From: Onstottus_B arcticum
GTDB lineage: Bacteria; Acidobacteriota; Blastocatellia; UBA7656
DNA length: 64,000 nt
Assembly: GCA_038040485.1 (NCBI GenBank)
Contig: JBBPIE010000016.1
Span: 62,001-126,000, forward strand
Reading direction: 5' to 3'
The translations under genes and the position numbers were made by a program. This document shows positions 1 through 8,976 of this stretch, one piece after another. The notes beneath the pieces are model-generated. The model was not told where the DNA came from, did not search any database, and saw only the letters and a list, made by a program, of their open reading frames with translations. Within the stretch, counting starts at the first letter, position 1. Each line of letters opens with the position of its first letter.

Positions 1-63
1 GAAGGTTCAGAAGTGACAGACTCGGCCGGTCATTTACGAGAGATCGCATCCGGATGAGATAGC

Positions 64-420
64 CTATGAGCCTGAGCTCCCGGCCGCAGGCGGCGGAACC
101 GGATCAAGCGTACCTCGCGAAACTTCTGTCTTGCATGAGTCGATCCTCTTGACCGTCAGCCGAAGTCCGTAACGGATGCCATAAAGCCGAACAGCCTCAA
201 TCGAGTAATCAGAACAAGTTGGTTGATATCGGCAGTGGATGCGCCCTGCCAGCAGCGGGCGGGCAACGGCCTGGTACACGTGCACCCCGCCGACGTATAG
301 ACGCGCGGTGACCTGATCCGCCGGTTCCCGGCAGGAATCAATGGCAGCCAGCACTATCAAAACAAGAAACGCCGCCAGGTAAGTTTCAGGGCGCTTTAAG
401 CGTTTCCGCAATGCGGACAC
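64..420 (-). CDS. yidD: YidD-family membrane protein insertion efficiency factor
   Basis: The C-terminal half carries the YidD signature: CRYQPTCSDYSIEA, then a run of basic residues, a second Cys and a final DPVP. YidD is a small inner-membrane-associated protein that assists YidC-dependent insertion. The proposed start is a GTG at 420, just before the hydrophobic segment TYLAAFLVLIVLAAI; it overlaps the 3' end of the upstream gene by 25 bp in another frame, which suggests translational coupling. A TTG at 411 is an alternative. A longer reading frame continues upstream only because it is antisense-free inside the neighbour, so I did not use it. Odd: yidD normally sits between rnpA and yidC, and neither is here. 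The family call is firm; the exact start is not. Confidence 0.8.
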   Translation of the reverse strand: MSALRKRLKRPETYLAAFLVLIVLAAIDSCREPADQVTARLYVGGVHVYQAVARPLLAGRIHCRYQPTCSDYSIEAVRLYGIRYGLRLTVKRIDSCKTEVSRGTLDPVPPPAAGSSGS

Positions 421-782
421 TTGGCGCTCACCTGGAGCCGGTTGTTGCCGCAGCTTGAACACTGAACGAGGTCTCCTTGAGGTCTCGAAAAGATATAGAT
501 GATCAAACCCACTATGCTGGTGAACATAACCAGCACCATCCACAACACCGAGCTGTCCATCCCTCGAGACTTGGCATCGCGCGCCACCCATACCAGCAAC
601 GCGATGTTGAGCGCGAAGAACACCAGAGGGACAAGGATCAATACTCCTAACCCAACACCGCAACTGCCACAAGCGGCGCAACTTTCAGCGTCATTCGAGG
701 CAGACTGGCGTTGTGCCAGCACAACGCTGCTCGCAAACAACAAGCTGAGTGAGGCGAGAACTAACTGCTTAACTTTCCCCAT
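396..782 (-). CDS. Exported/membrane protein with C-terminal zinc ribbon
   Basis: This 128-residue protein starts with a signal peptide (KQLVLASLSLLFASSVVLAQ). A short Cys-rich stretch (CAACGSCG) and two membrane segments (GVLILVPLVFFALNIALLVW and a second near residues 80-98) follow. The pattern WVARDAKSRG before the second segment resembles the PLDc_N (phospholipase D N-terminal) membrane domain. The tail holds two CxxC pairs (CSSCG, CPHCG), a zinc-ribbon arrangement. Its stop lies within the start region of the yidD-like gene. Function is unknown; a membrane-anchored zinc ribbon is all that can be supported. Confidence 0.7.
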   Translation of the reverse strand: MGKVKQLVLASLSLLFASSVVLAQRQSASNDAESCAACGSCGVGLGVLILVPLVFFALNIALLVWVARDAKSRGMDSSVLWMVLVMFTSIVGLIIYIFSRPQGDLVQCSSCGNNRLQVSAKCPHCGNA

Positions 783-1009
783 TGCCGGCTCTCCCTTTTT
801 TGTGGCCGTTAGCGGGCCCGCCCAGGAATGCAGTCTGATTCAATCCGGGTCAGGCTCTTCAACGCGTGACTCTGACAGATTGATCGGTCTTTTTTAGCTG
901 AGAAGCCGATCCGAAATGTGGCTTGTTCTTAAGATGCCTGTGAGGCCTGATGGCCGAGCGTTACATTAGGCGCGCGAACTGTAGCTGCCGGTGACTTGCC
1001 TGTCAATCT

Positions 1010-2404
1010 CTACGCGAAGACCCGATCGTCGAGCTCGCGGAAGAAGACTTCGTGCAAGCGGGCGATGACGTTTTCGACTTCGTCTTGCTCAACGGCGAAG
1101 CTCAAGGTTATCGGCGATGAACCGTGCACGATGGCCGTGATCTTCGTTTCCTCGATAGCCTTGAACGCGCGGCTCACCGCCAACGGATCGCTCCTCAGCT
1201 CTTCGCCGACAAGCGATACGACTGCCTTGCCGGGCTCGACAGCAGCGCTGCCGAGACCCGAGATCGATTCGACCAGATCGCGGCCGCCGTGTTTGAGCTC
1301 TCGCGAGTCGAGCGCCACGACCACGTGCGAACCGGACACCGCGATGAACAGCGCGCGCGCTCGACGCGTGGTCAGCGTGTCCAACAAGGCTTTCAGCAAC
1401 TCATCCGTCGAAGCTTCGCGCGAGCCGTTTGTCTCCGCGCGCGCCCTTATGATCGTCACCGGTCGAGTATAAGCGATCGACTTGATCAAGTTCGACGAGC
1501 GCGGCGCGGCCGCTCCGATCGATGTGCCGGTCGCGTCCGGCTGCTTCGAGTTGTAGATGTGCACTGGGATGTTCTTGCTCGCGGCCGGATAAATCGCCTT
1601 GGAGTGAAGCACCTTCGCGCCGAAGAATGTCAGGTCGGCGGCTTCGGCGAAGCTGCACGATTTGACAGTTCGCGCGCCGGCGAACACGCGCGGGTCGGCG
1701 GTCATCAGACCCGGGACGTCTTTCCATATCTGAATGTCTTCGGCGTTCAAAGCGGCGCCTATGATCGATGCGGTGTAGTCCGAACCTTCAAAGCCGAGCG
1801 TGGTCGTGGCTCCGTCGCGAGTCGAACCAATAAAGCCTTGAACGACCGGCACCTCGCCTTGTTCGAGAACGGGCGCGAGCTTCGTCAACAAAGCATTGTC
1901 CGTCAGATCGAACAGCGGCGAAGCTCCGCCGTATCGGTCGTCGGTCTTGATCAACTCGCGGGCGTCCATAAGTTTTGTTGGAATGCCGCGTTCGGCCATC
2001 GCGTCGGCGACGATGAAGGACGAGAGCAGCTCGCCATAAGCGAGAATCTTGTCCAGTCCGCGCGGCGGGACTTCGCCGAGTACGGCGAGACCTTCCAGCA
2101 GCGCCTTCAACTCTTCGAAGTGTTGCTCGATCAGCGGGAGCGCGAGCCGGCCCGTCGCCTTTTGTACAAGGCGGCGAACTTCGCTGGTGTGCCGCGTCTT
2201 CAAGTCGGCGAGAAAACCAAGCGCGGTCCGCGAGTCGCCGGCGGCGGACGCTTCGGCGGCAGCAAGCAGCTTGCGAGTCGTTTTGCCCATCGCGGAAACG
2301 ACAACAACCGGCTTCAGCCTGAGCCGCGCCCGGACGATCTCCGTCACGCGCTCGATTGAAGGCGCGTCCTCGACCGAAGTCCCGCCGAATTTCATTACGA
2401 TCAT
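1010..2404 (-). CDS. lysC: Aspartate kinase
   Basis: Aspartate kinase phosphorylates L-aspartate, the first step towards lysine, threonine and methionine. The N-terminus has the KFGGTSV nucleotide/aspartate motif. GFEGSDYTAS and VPGLMTADPR are further kinase-domain motifs. The C-terminal 150 residues fit two ACT regulatory domains, so feedback inhibition is likely. At 464 residues it is a monofunctional enzyme of the LysC/ThrA type without a homoserine dehydrogenase part. The ATG at 2404 has no clear Shine-Dalgarno sequence; the ATG at 2395 is an equally possible start. It lies downstream of asd on the same strand, separated by a 105-bp repeat element. Confidence 0.93.
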   Translation of the reverse strand: MIVMKFGGTSVEDAPSIERVTEIVRARLRLKPVVVVSAMGKTTRKLLAAAEASAAGDSRTALGFLADLKTRHTSEVRRLVQKATGRLALPLIEQHFEELKALLEGLAVLGEVPPRGLDKILAYGELLSSFIVADAMAERGIPTKLMDARELIKTDDRYGGASPLFDLTDNALLTKLAPVLEQGEVPVVQGFIGSTRDGATTTLGFEGSDYTASIIGAALNAEDIQIWKDVPGLMTADPRVFAGARTVKSCSFAEAADLTFFGAKVLHSKAIYPAASKNIPVHIYNSKQPDATGTSIGAAAPRSSNLIKSIAYTRPVTIIRARAETNGSREASTDELLKALLDTLTTRRARALFIAVSGSHVVVALDSRELKHGGRDLVESISGLGSAAVEPGKAVVSLVGEELRSDPLAVSRAFKAIEETKITAIVHGSSPITLSFAVEQDEVENVIARLHEVFFRELDDRVFA

Positions 2405-2425
2405 AAGAAGGCAACCACGGATAAG

Positions 2426-2530
2426 GTCCGTAGTCAGTAGTCCGTAGTCCGTAGTCCGTAGTCCGTAGTCCGTAGTCCGTAGTCCGTAGTCAGTACGGAC
2501 TACTGACTACGGACTACTGACTACGGACTA
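2426..2530. repeat. Heptad inverted-repeat element, GTAGTCC type (copy 1)
   Basis: One arm consists of about nine tandem heptamers of GTAGTCC (some GTAGTCA); the other arm is the reverse complement (GACTACG type). The element fills the asd-lysC gap. Read on the minus strand, the asd stop codon TAG (2528-2530) is part of the first repeat unit. Each heptamer has one TAG, so all three frames are closed within 21 bp. A second copy lies after rpsR. There are no spacers, so it is not a CRISPR array. Confidence 0.9.
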
Positions 2531-3577
2531 AAGATAACCCTGGGCGTTCATCAGCTCGGCGTTGAGTATCGCCGCGCCCGCCGCGCCGCGAATTGTGTTG
2601 TGCGAGAGAACTACGAACCGGATGTCGAACACCGGGCACTCGCGAATGCGGCCGACTACCGCGCTCATCCCTTCGCCTGCGTCGCGATCGAAGCGAGGCT
2701 GCGGGCGATCCCGATCAGTCGTAACAAGAATTGGGTGCTTCGGAGCGGATGGCAGTTTCAACTCTTGCGGCAGCGAAGTGAACTCGGCGAGCACTCGCGC
2801 GACTTCGTCAGGCGTCGCTTTCTTCTCCAGCTCGACCGATACGCATTCCATATGGCCGTCTTCCACGAGCACCCGATTTGTGTGCGCGCTTATCCGGCAA
2901 TCCGAGAAGCGAATCCGGTCGCCGTCGAGCTTGCCCATGATCTTGAGCGGTTCGGTCTCGAGCTTCTCTTCTTCGCCGCCGATAAACGGGATCACATTGC
3001 CGACCATGTCGATCGCCGCATGCCCAGGATAGCCCGCTCCCGACAAGGCTTGCATAGTCGTCACGATCACCCGACGCGCGCCAAATGCCCTGTCGATCGG
3101 AGCGAGCGCCATCACCAGTCCCATTGTCGAGCAGTTGGGGTCGGTAACAATCGCGCCCTTCCAACCTCGCCGCTTGCGTTGAACGTCGATCAAACCGAGA
3201 TGGTCGGGGTTGATCTCAGGAACGAGCAGCGGCACGTCTTCATCCATGCGATGGTTCCGGGAGTTGCTCAGAACGATATAGCCCGCGCGCGCGAAGTTCT
3301 CTTCGATCTCGCCCGCGACTGATGAATCAAGACCGGCGAAGACGACGCGGCAGTCCAGGTCCGGCTCGCAGGGTTTGACGGGTTTGTCTTTGAGCCGGTC
3401 CGGGATGCGCGAATACTGACGCCATGTGACAGCTTCCTCATAGCTCTTGCCGGAGGAGCGATCGGACGCCGCTAGTTCGGCCAGCTCAAACCACGGATGG
3501 TTCTCGAGCAGCGAGACGAACTTCTGCCCGACTGCGCCCGTCGCGCCCAGGACTCCGACTTGAATCTTGTCTCCCAT
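2528..3577 (-). CDS. asd: Aspartate-semialdehyde dehydrogenase
   Basis: Asd reduces aspartyl phosphate to aspartate semialdehyde with NADPH, the step after aspartate kinase. Visible features are the N-terminal GATGAVGQ dinucleotide motif, the catalytic cysteine in DPNCSTMG, the GAGYPG loop and the catalytic histidine region SAHTNRV. The sequence style and length (349 residues) fit the archaeal/fungal-like ASADH branch. The ATG at 3577 is preceded by GAGGAG, which overlaps the stop of the M20 gene 8 bp upstream, so the two are probably co-translated. The stop codon is supplied by the heptad repeat element. Confidence 0.95.
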   Translation of the reverse strand: MGDKIQVGVLGATGAVGQKFVSLLENHPWFELAELAASDRSSGKSYEEAVTWRQYSRIPDRLKDKPVKPCEPDLDCRVVFAGLDSSVAGEIEENFARAGYIVLSNSRNHRMDEDVPLLVPEINPDHLGLIDVQRKRRGWKGAIVTDPNCSTMGLVMALAPIDRAFGARRVIVTTMQALSGAGYPGHAAIDMVGNVIPFIGGEEEKLETEPLKIMGKLDGDRIRFSDCRISAHTNRVLVEDGHMECVSVELEKKATPDEVARVLAEFTSLPQELKLPSAPKHPILVTTDRDRPQPRFDRDAGEGMSAVVGRIRECPVFDIRFVVLSHNTIRGAAGAAILNAELMNAQGYL

Positions 3578-3585
3578 TCAACTCC

Positions 3586-4587
3586 TCAACGATTATCGGT
3601 TGCCTTCAAGTGCGTGACCATTTGCTTGTATATATCGACTGCGGCGGCAAGCTCACGCTTTGAGATCTTCTCATCCGCAGTGTGCGCATCAAGTATCGAG
3701 CCCGGTCCAAACAACAGCGGCTTTCCCCAATTCGTCAGCATCGGGATGTCAGTCGTGAACGACACAACCGTCGTTTCAAAGCCGTCGAGCTTTTCCATGA
3801 ACATCGGGTTGCATTCGAAGCCGTATTCGATGCCGGTTCTATCAGAGACGATGTCTTCGATTCTTCGCTTGAGCGAGACAGTATCGGTCACGACGCGAAA
3901 CATAAGCTCGGCTTCGGCATTCGGCGGAATCACATTCGCCGCGACCCCGCCGCTGATAAACCCGATGTTCATCGTAGTCTTGCCCAGCGTCTGATCGATC
4001 GGCATCTCGGCTCGTCGCAGGTCGTCTAACACGTCGATCAGCTTTTCGATTGCCGACTCGCCGCGTTCCGGATACGCAGCGTGAGCCGCGCGGCCTACTG
4101 ACTTGAGAATGGCTCTCAAAGCCCCTTTCGAACCCAGCGCCAGCTTCGACTCGGTCGGCTCGCCGTTGATCAGGAAGCGCGAGCGGTTCGGAATCGTGTT
4201 GGCGGCTTTGGCTCCATGACTCCCCGCTTCCTCGCCGACAAGAAACAGCAGGCCGAAATCGCCGACGCCTGATTCGATCAGCGCTTCGCCGGCCTTGACC
4301 ATTGCCGCTACGAGTCCCTTTGCATCGCAAGCACCTCGTCCGTAGATGAACTCGTCGTCTTCTCTGAACTCGACATAAGGCGGAACGGTGTCTATGTGAG
4401 TCGAGAGTACTACCTCGGGATCACCTCGCCGCGCGTAGACATTCGGACGATTGCCGCCGATGTCTTGCATCTCGACTTCAAACGCGGCGCCGCGAAGATA
4501 CTCGGCGAGAAAGCCGGCGACTCGCCCTTCGTCGGCGCTGATGGAAGGGATCTCGATCAGCGCGCGTGTTAGCTCGAAGACGTTCAT
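3586..4587 (-). CDS. M20-family metallo-deacylase (DapE/ArgE/LysK type)
   Basis: This 333-residue zinc hydrolase has the M20 metal motifs in order: STHIDTVPP, GRGACDAKG, the catalytic glutamates in VGEEAGSHGA, and INGEPTES. The dimerisation-lid histidine is in GRAAHAAYP and the closing metal ligand in LDAHTADE. The last motif is typical of acetylornithine or N-acetyl-lysine deacetylases. Its place directly before asd and lysC suggests a role in the diaminopimelate/lysine branch, for example desuccinylation or deacetylation, but the substrate cannot be fixed from sequence. It is 40 bp downstream of tdk. Confidence 0.85.
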   Translation of the reverse strand: MNVFELTRALIEIPSISADEGRVAGFLAEYLRGAAFEVEMQDIGGNRPNVYARRGDPEVVLSTHIDTVPPYVEFREDDEFIYGRGACDAKGLVAAMVKAGEALIESGVGDFGLLFLVGEEAGSHGAKAANTIPNRSRFLINGEPTESKLALGSKGALRAILKSVGRAAHAAYPERGESAIEKLIDVLDDLRRAEMPIDQTLGKTTMNIGFISGGVAANVIPPNAEAELMFRVVTDTVSLKRRIEDIVSDRTGIEYGFECNPMFMEKLDGFETTVVSFTTDIPMLTNWGKPLLFGPGSILDAHTADEKISKRELAAAVDIYKQMVTHLKATDNR

Positions 4588-4627
4588 AGATTTCGGACCT
4601 GAGTTTCGAATGATCTCGTTGGCAGGC

Positions 4628-5248
4628 TCATCGAATTGCGCCGATGTTCTCGTGATCTATCTTTGTCGGCTTCGCGTCGTCAGGATCACTCGCGTGATAC
4701 AACTCGTAGCAAGAGCGGCAGCGAGCTTCATAAGAAATATCGCCGACTTCTATCTGCGAGTCTCCGCCCGCGACGCGCTGCGAGTAGTGCGCCGGGCCTC
4801 CGCAGCGCACACACACCGCGTGCATCTTCGAAACGTACTCGGCTACGGCCATCAGCGCGGGCATCGGGCCAAACGGGCGCCGGCTGTAGTCCTGATCCAA
4901 ACCGGCGGCGATAACGCGTATGCCGGCGTCGGCCAGGTCCATGCAGAGATCAACGATCGCCGCGTCGAAGAATTGAACCTCGTCGATCCCGACCACCTTG
5001 ACGCCGAACACAAGGCTCGCCCGAAGTTGGTTCGCGTTGTTCACGGCGATGGCGTCGATGCCGCGGTTGTCTCGCGAGATGATCCGCTGATCGTCGAAGC
5101 GATTATCGATGGCAGGCTTGAAGATCTGCGTGCGCTGTCTTGCTATCTCAGCGCGGCGCATGCGGCGGATAAGCTCTTCGCTCTTGCCGCTGAACATGCC
5201 GCCGGTTATGACTTCGATCCACCCGCCTCTCGGGCTTAGATTCTCCAT
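4628..5248 (-). CDS. tdk: Thymidine kinase (type II)
   Basis: Thymidine kinase salvages thymidine to dTMP in the cytoplasm. The Walker A loop is GGMFSGKSEEL near residue 17, the Walker B-like motif is IDEVQFF, and GLDQDYSRRPFG follows. A zinc ribbon has two Cys pairs, CVRCGG and CRSC. At 206 residues the length matches type II bacterial enzymes. GGAG lies 5 bp upstream of the ATG at 5248. It heads a same-strand series tdk - M20 - asd - lysC with short gaps. Confidence 0.95.
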   Translation of the reverse strand: MENLSPRGGWIEVITGGMFSGKSEELIRRMRRAEIARQRTQIFKPAIDNRFDDQRIISRDNRGIDAIAVNNANQLRASLVFGVKVVGIDEVQFFDAAIVDLCMDLADAGIRVIAAGLDQDYSRRPFGPMPALMAVAEYVSKMHAVCVRCGGPAHYSQRVAGGDSQIEVGDISYEARCRSCYELYHASDPDDAKPTKIDHENIGAIR

Positions 5249-5327
5249 TGCTTCTCCAGAACGAGCTGCTTTGTCGAGATCGGCTACAGTACCTGATTTA
5301 GGCCTGCAGCGGCTTGGAAACGAACCT

Positions 5328-5720
5328 TCATGCCTCGCTCATGAGCGACTCTCGTCTTGCCTTGATCAACTTCGCATGGAATTCGGGATCTGCATTGCGC
5401 GTGGCTTCGCGCAGCGACTCGAACTCTTCACTCGCGTTCTTCAGATATTCATCGATCTCAGTGCGATGCGCCAGATAGTAAGTGATTGCGCCGAATACCT
5501 GTTCCAGAGTCAGCACCGGAAAGCATTCGGCAGCGATCGTCTCAGGAGATAATCCATCTAGAAAAGCGAGAGCCACGGAGTCTAACGAGACACGCGTACC
5601 CTCTATCCAATATCCCTCATTATGTCTTTCGATGTATTCTTTTTCCACAAGACTCTTAACAGTATTGTGCGGTCTAAACTTCGTCTTGCTTGCCGCTACT
5701 CTATGCGCTCGCGTAGGCAT
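5328..5720 (-). CDS. DUF433-domain protein
   Basis: The 130-residue product has a basic N-terminus followed by a DUF433 core (EGYWIEGTRVSLDSVALAF, then GLSPETIAAECFPVLTLEQV), a small winged-helix-like fold often found as an antitoxin or DNA-binding partner. A charged C-terminal extension follows. It starts 3 bp after the stop of the TIR-like gene, so both are almost certainly one transcript with coupled translation. DUF433 proteins usually pair with PIN-like DUF5615 toxins; none is present here. Its role as a partner or regulator of the TIR-like protein is inference. Confidence 0.75.
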   Translation of the reverse strand: MPTRAHRVAASKTKFRPHNTVKSLVEKEYIERHNEGYWIEGTRVSLDSVALAFLDGLSPETIAAECFPVLTLEQVFGAITYYLAHRTEIDEYLKNASEEFESLREATRNADPEFHAKLIKARRESLMSEA

Positions 5721-5723
5721 GGG

Positions 5724-6443
5724 CTAAAGGAGTCTTTCGTCTAGAACGCGGCGGATTTCCTCAAATCGCGGTGCGATGTCACCGCGAGGAAACCGAATTG
5801 CCGATAGTCCGTTTATGTTTGAGAACTCCGAGCAGCCCTCCTCCAGCAACACGATCGCGCGCTTAATTCCGAGATGCCCTTGGAACAGGCCGAGCTCGTG
5901 AACTACGTTCATGCGAGCGTGCACAGATCCGTCGGAATGTTCTTCTTCGGCCGTCATAATGAGGAAGGCGAAGGCTGACTCTGACAGCATACCTTGCAAC
6001 CGCTCCGATGTTGTATAGCCAGCGACTGGTTGTCGATTAAACTCGTCGCAAGGCAAATTGAGCCGTCCAACAATGAAGTCCTTCAATTCCCTCCACACAG
6101 GTGATCGACCATGTCCGATGAAGATGCGTTTTCCGAGCAGAGGTGTAGCGGTTTCAGCCGGCATCGCTTCTAAAGCCGCAATCATCCGTTTTACGTGGGC
6201 CTTTCGGGTTAGGAACTCCTCGCGCGCTGAACGTGTGCTATCTATTTCCTGCGGGAAGGCCGCCAGTGCTGTTCCGTCTTTTCCGTATATGGGTTCCAGC
6301 GTCGTCCGCAACATCTTTACGAATCGTTCCAGCTCTTGGGGTCCGAATCCGCTTTTGCCCGAACGTTGGTCAAAAAGGTCCAGCGCGAAACGCATGCGCT
6401 TGATGAGCGGACCGGACCCAGTTGGAGGTTGGTACGATGACAT
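5724..6443 (-). CDS. TIR-like predicted nucleotide-binding protein (CAP12/Pycsar effector type)
   Basis: The C-terminal 140 residues match the TIR-like domain of PF10137: GKRIFIGHGRSPVWRELKDF at the first strand, FLIMTAEEEHSDG, the conserved RMNVVHELGLFQG helix with the putative catalytic glutamate, and AIVLLEEGCSEFSNI. Related domains act as NAD-degrading effectors in CBASS/Pycsar-type immunity. The N-terminal 95 residues are helical and unassigned; there is no STING or cyclase domain. No cyclase gene lies nearby. The start has only a weak ribosome-binding site. It sits between a TPR gene (26 bp upstream) and a DUF433 gene (3 bp downstream). NADase activity is inferred from family knowledge. 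Confidence 0.8.
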   Translation of the reverse strand: MSSYQPPTGSGPLIKRMRFALDLFDQRSGKSGFGPQELERFVKMLRTTLEPIYGKDGTALAAFPQEIDSTRSAREEFLTRKAHVKRMIAALEAMPAETATPLLGKRIFIGHGRSPVWRELKDFIVGRLNLPCDEFNRQPVAGYTTSERLQGMLSESAFAFLIMTAEEEHSDGSVHARMNVVHELGLFQGHLGIKRAIVLLEEGCSEFSNINGLSAIRFPRGDIAPRFEEIRRVLDERLL

Positions 6444-6469
6444 ATGAATTGCCGCCGCTTAAGCGGGCA

Positions 6470-7060
6470 CTAGTTCAATCGTCCTTGCAGCCTTCTCAGC
6501 GCAGTGATCGCTAGCCCGTACTTTGGATTCAGCCTGATCGCCGTCTGGTACTCGCCGAGCGCTTCGAACCAACGGCCCATCGCTTCGTAGACCCGTCCGA
6601 GATTGAAGTGCGGATAGAAGTAAGCCTCGTAGCGCGGCGCTGTCATCGCCCGTTCGAACCACGCAATCGCCGCGTGAAGGTTGCCCGCTTCGATCAAATA
6701 CGCGCCAATGTCGTTGTAAGGGTTGCCGAAGTCCGGATCGACTTCAATCGCAAGATGACATTCCTCGATCGCTTCGTCGCGCAAGCCCATGAAGCTATAA
6801 GTCCAGCCCAGAAACGTGTGCGCTTCGGCGGTCGGATAGCTCTCGAGTGACTGTTTGTAGAGTTCGGCGGCTTCGTCCAGTTCGCCGCGCATTTGAGTTT
6901 CATAAGCCTGCTGAAAATAGTGAAGCGCCTCGCGTTTGCGTTCGGCTTCGCCTTCGGTGAGGAACTCTTCGCCGCCGAAAGGCATCTCGCCGATCCCGGT
7001 GTCGAGCGCAATAAGCTCTCTCGAGTCTTCGGTGGAATTCGCTTCGGGTTTATCGGTCAT
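6470..7060 (-). CDS. TPR-repeat protein
   Basis: This 196-residue cytoplasmic protein has an acidic N-terminus and about three to four tetratricopeptide repeats. Typical helices are EAHTFLGWTYSFMGLRDEAI, NPYNDIGAYLIEAGNLHAAI and YFYPHFNLGRVYEAMGRWFE. TPRs mediate protein-protein contacts; the partner is unknown. It ends 26 bp before the TIR-like gene and could be co-transcribed with it, but similar TPR proteins are common in such genomes and the association may be fortuitous. Confidence 0.85.
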   Translation of the reverse strand: MTDKPEANSTEDSRELIALDTGIGEMPFGGEEFLTEGEAERKREALHYFQQAYETQMRGELDEAAELYKQSLESYPTAEAHTFLGWTYSFMGLRDEAIEECHLAIEVDPDFGNPYNDIGAYLIEAGNLHAAIAWFERAMTAPRYEAYFYPHFNLGRVYEAMGRWFEALGEYQTAIRLNPKYGLAITALRRLQGRLN

Positions 7061-7128
7061 ACGGCTTTCTTTCTAATGCAACGCGGCCAGTCTAATGTAC
7101 TGGAACACCCGCTTCACTTGTGAAGGAA

Positions 7129-7244
7129 GATCCGCGCAAATCCGCCGAATCAGTGTCATCCGTGGTCTATCCGGTGCTGGCAAAGCGATTCGTGGGAACT
7201 CATAGACCACCGATGACGCGGATTTGACGGATTTGCACGGATTC
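7129..7244. repeat. Long inverted repeat in ggt-TPR gap
   Basis: Two arms of about 42 bp (7129-7170 and 7201-7244) are imperfect reverse complements; shared blocks include GCAAATCCG and GTGGTCTAT. A 30-bp loop separates them. It lies after the ggt stop, so it could act as an mRNA 3' hairpin, but there is no U-tract for intrinsic termination. Confidence 0.8.
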
Positions 7245-7284
7245 TGTGCCATCCGATCACTACCGAAACATCCGTTACAGATCA

Positions 7285-8970
7285 TTAGTATCCGAGCGCC
7301 ATCCCATCCTTGCGCGGGTCGGAAGCTCCCATCAAAGTCCCGCTCGCCGGGTCGATCATTATCGCCTGCCCGCCTCCCATCGAAAGCCCCGCCCCGCTTA
7401 TGCGTTGGTGGCCTCGCTCGATCAAACGCGAGATCACCGCGCCGGTCATCGCGTCTTCCATCAGAACTTGTTTGCCGCTGAGGTAACGAAACCGCGGAGC
7501 TTCGATCGCTTGCTGCAAGTTCATACCCAAGTCGATGAAGTTGGTCAGCACCTGCACGTGACCTTGAGGTTGGATCCCTCCCCCCATCACGCCGAATGAC
7601 ATGAACAACCGTCCGTCCTTGAAAACCATCGCTGGGATGATCGTATGAAACGGTCGCTTGCCCGGTTCGAGCCGGTTGGCGTGATTGGGATCCAGCGAGA
7701 ACCCGGTGCCGCGATTGTGCAGGACGATGCCAGTGTCGCCCGCGACTATCCCTGAGCCAAACGATTCGAAGACGCTGTTGATGAACGAGACCGCGTTGTG
7801 ATCTTTATCGACCACCGTTAAGTAAGTCGTGTCGCTCGAGTTGGTGAACTCGCCCGGCTCTGGTGCTTCGATCACCTTGTCCGGATCGATCAAAGCCCGC
7901 CGAGCCGCCGCATACTCTTTCGAAAGCAACTGAGTTACCGGCACTTTGGCAAACGCAGGATCGGCGATGTACTTGTTGCGGTCCGCGAACGCCAGCTTCG
8001 TAGCTTCGATAAGCGTGTGATAGTAGAGGTCGGGCCGAGCGTTCATCGCCGCGACGTCAAAGCCTTCGAGGATGTTCAGCGTGAGCAGCGCAGTCAGACC
8101 CTGTCCGTTCGGTGGGCACTCGTACACGGTGTAGCCGCGATAGTTCGTCGAGATCGGCTCGATCCATTCCGAGCGGTGCTCGGCGAAGTCTTGCATAGAC
8201 AAGAATCCGCCGTTCTTCTGACAGTAGTCCACAATCGCGCGCGCGACCTCGCCTTTGTAGAACGCGTCGCGGCCGCCTCGCGCAAGCGTTCTAAACGTTC
8301 GCGCGAGATTCTTCTGCCGAAAGATTTCACCCGCTTGCGGCGCGCGGCCACCGATCAAATAGTTTGACGCGGCCGCTGGCGTCCGTTTGAGCTTGTCGAC
8401 TTCCTGGTCCCAGTCCCGCGCGGTCTTCTCCATCACCGGAAAGCCGTTCTCAGCGTAGTCGATCGCCGGAGCGAGAAGGTCGCCGAGTTTCATCGTGCCG
8501 TACTTGTCGAGGAGCGTGACCCAGCCGTCGAACGCGCCCGGTACGGTTATGGGCTCCATCCCGGTTTCGGGGACGGTTCTCAATGCCTTCTTGTTGAAGT
8601 GCTCGAGCGTCAGCGCGCGCGGCGCCCGGCCGCTCGCGTTTAATCCTTTGAGTTCCTTCGTCTTCGCCGAGTAAACGAGCATGAAAGCGTCGCCGCCTAT
8701 GCCGGTCATCATCGGCTCGGTGACGTTCAGCACCGCAGCCATCGCGATCGCCGCGTCAACGGCGTTGCCTCCGCGTTTGAGGACGTCGAGCCCCGTTTGC
8801 GAGGCAAGCGGCTGGCTTGAAGCGACCATCCCATGTTGGGCCCGGACGATCGAGCGCCCCGACTTGATCGTGTCAGACCATTTGAGATCGGCGCCCGGCA
8901 GGGCAGTTCCGGTAAGCATAAGGGTAGCGGCAACAACCGAGATTAGCTTGAAGTTGATTGAGTGTGACAT
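7285..8970 (-). CDS. ggt: Gamma-glutamyltransferase
   Basis: Gamma-glutamyltransferase cleaves the gamma-glutamyl bond of glutathione and related compounds in the periplasm. The 561-residue precursor begins with a signal peptide ending near GTALPGADL. GGNAVDAAIAMA and GIGGDAFMLVY are family motifs. The autoprocessing site that creates the N-terminal catalytic threonine is in SSDTTYLTVVD; the usual histidine after TT is tyrosine here. The GGG motif is seen in VMGGGIQPQGH. No strong ribosome-binding site precedes the ATG at 8970. Confidence 0.95.
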   Translation of the reverse strand: MSHSINFKLISVVAATLMLTGTALPGADLKWSDTIKSGRSIVRAQHGMVASSQPLASQTGLDVLKRGGNAVDAAIAMAAVLNVTEPMMTGIGGDAFMLVYSAKTKELKGLNASGRAPRALTLEHFNKKALRTVPETGMEPITVPGAFDGWVTLLDKYGTMKLGDLLAPAIDYAENGFPVMEKTARDWDQEVDKLKRTPAAASNYLIGGRAPQAGEIFRQKNLARTFRTLARGGRDAFYKGEVARAIVDYCQKNGGFLSMQDFAEHRSEWIEPISTNYRGYTVYECPPNGQGLTALLTLNILEGFDVAAMNARPDLYYHTLIEATKLAFADRNKYIADPAFAKVPVTQLLSKEYAAARRALIDPDKVIEAPEPGEFTNSSDTTYLTVVDKDHNAVSFINSVFESFGSGIVAGDTGIVLHNRGTGFSLDPNHANRLEPGKRPFHTIIPAMVFKDGRLFMSFGVMGGGIQPQGHVQVLTNFIDLGMNLQQAIEAPRFRYLSGKQVLMEDAMTGAVISRLIERGHQRISGAGLSMGGGQAIMIDPASGTLMGASDPRKDGMALGY

Positions 8971-8976
8971 CTCGTC

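Noticed and set aside
1124..2359. Long open frame (411 codons) antisense to lysC
   Set aside because: It lies entirely opposite a clear aspartate kinase; composition is Arg-rich as expected for a high-GC shadow frame, with no domain or ribosome-binding site.
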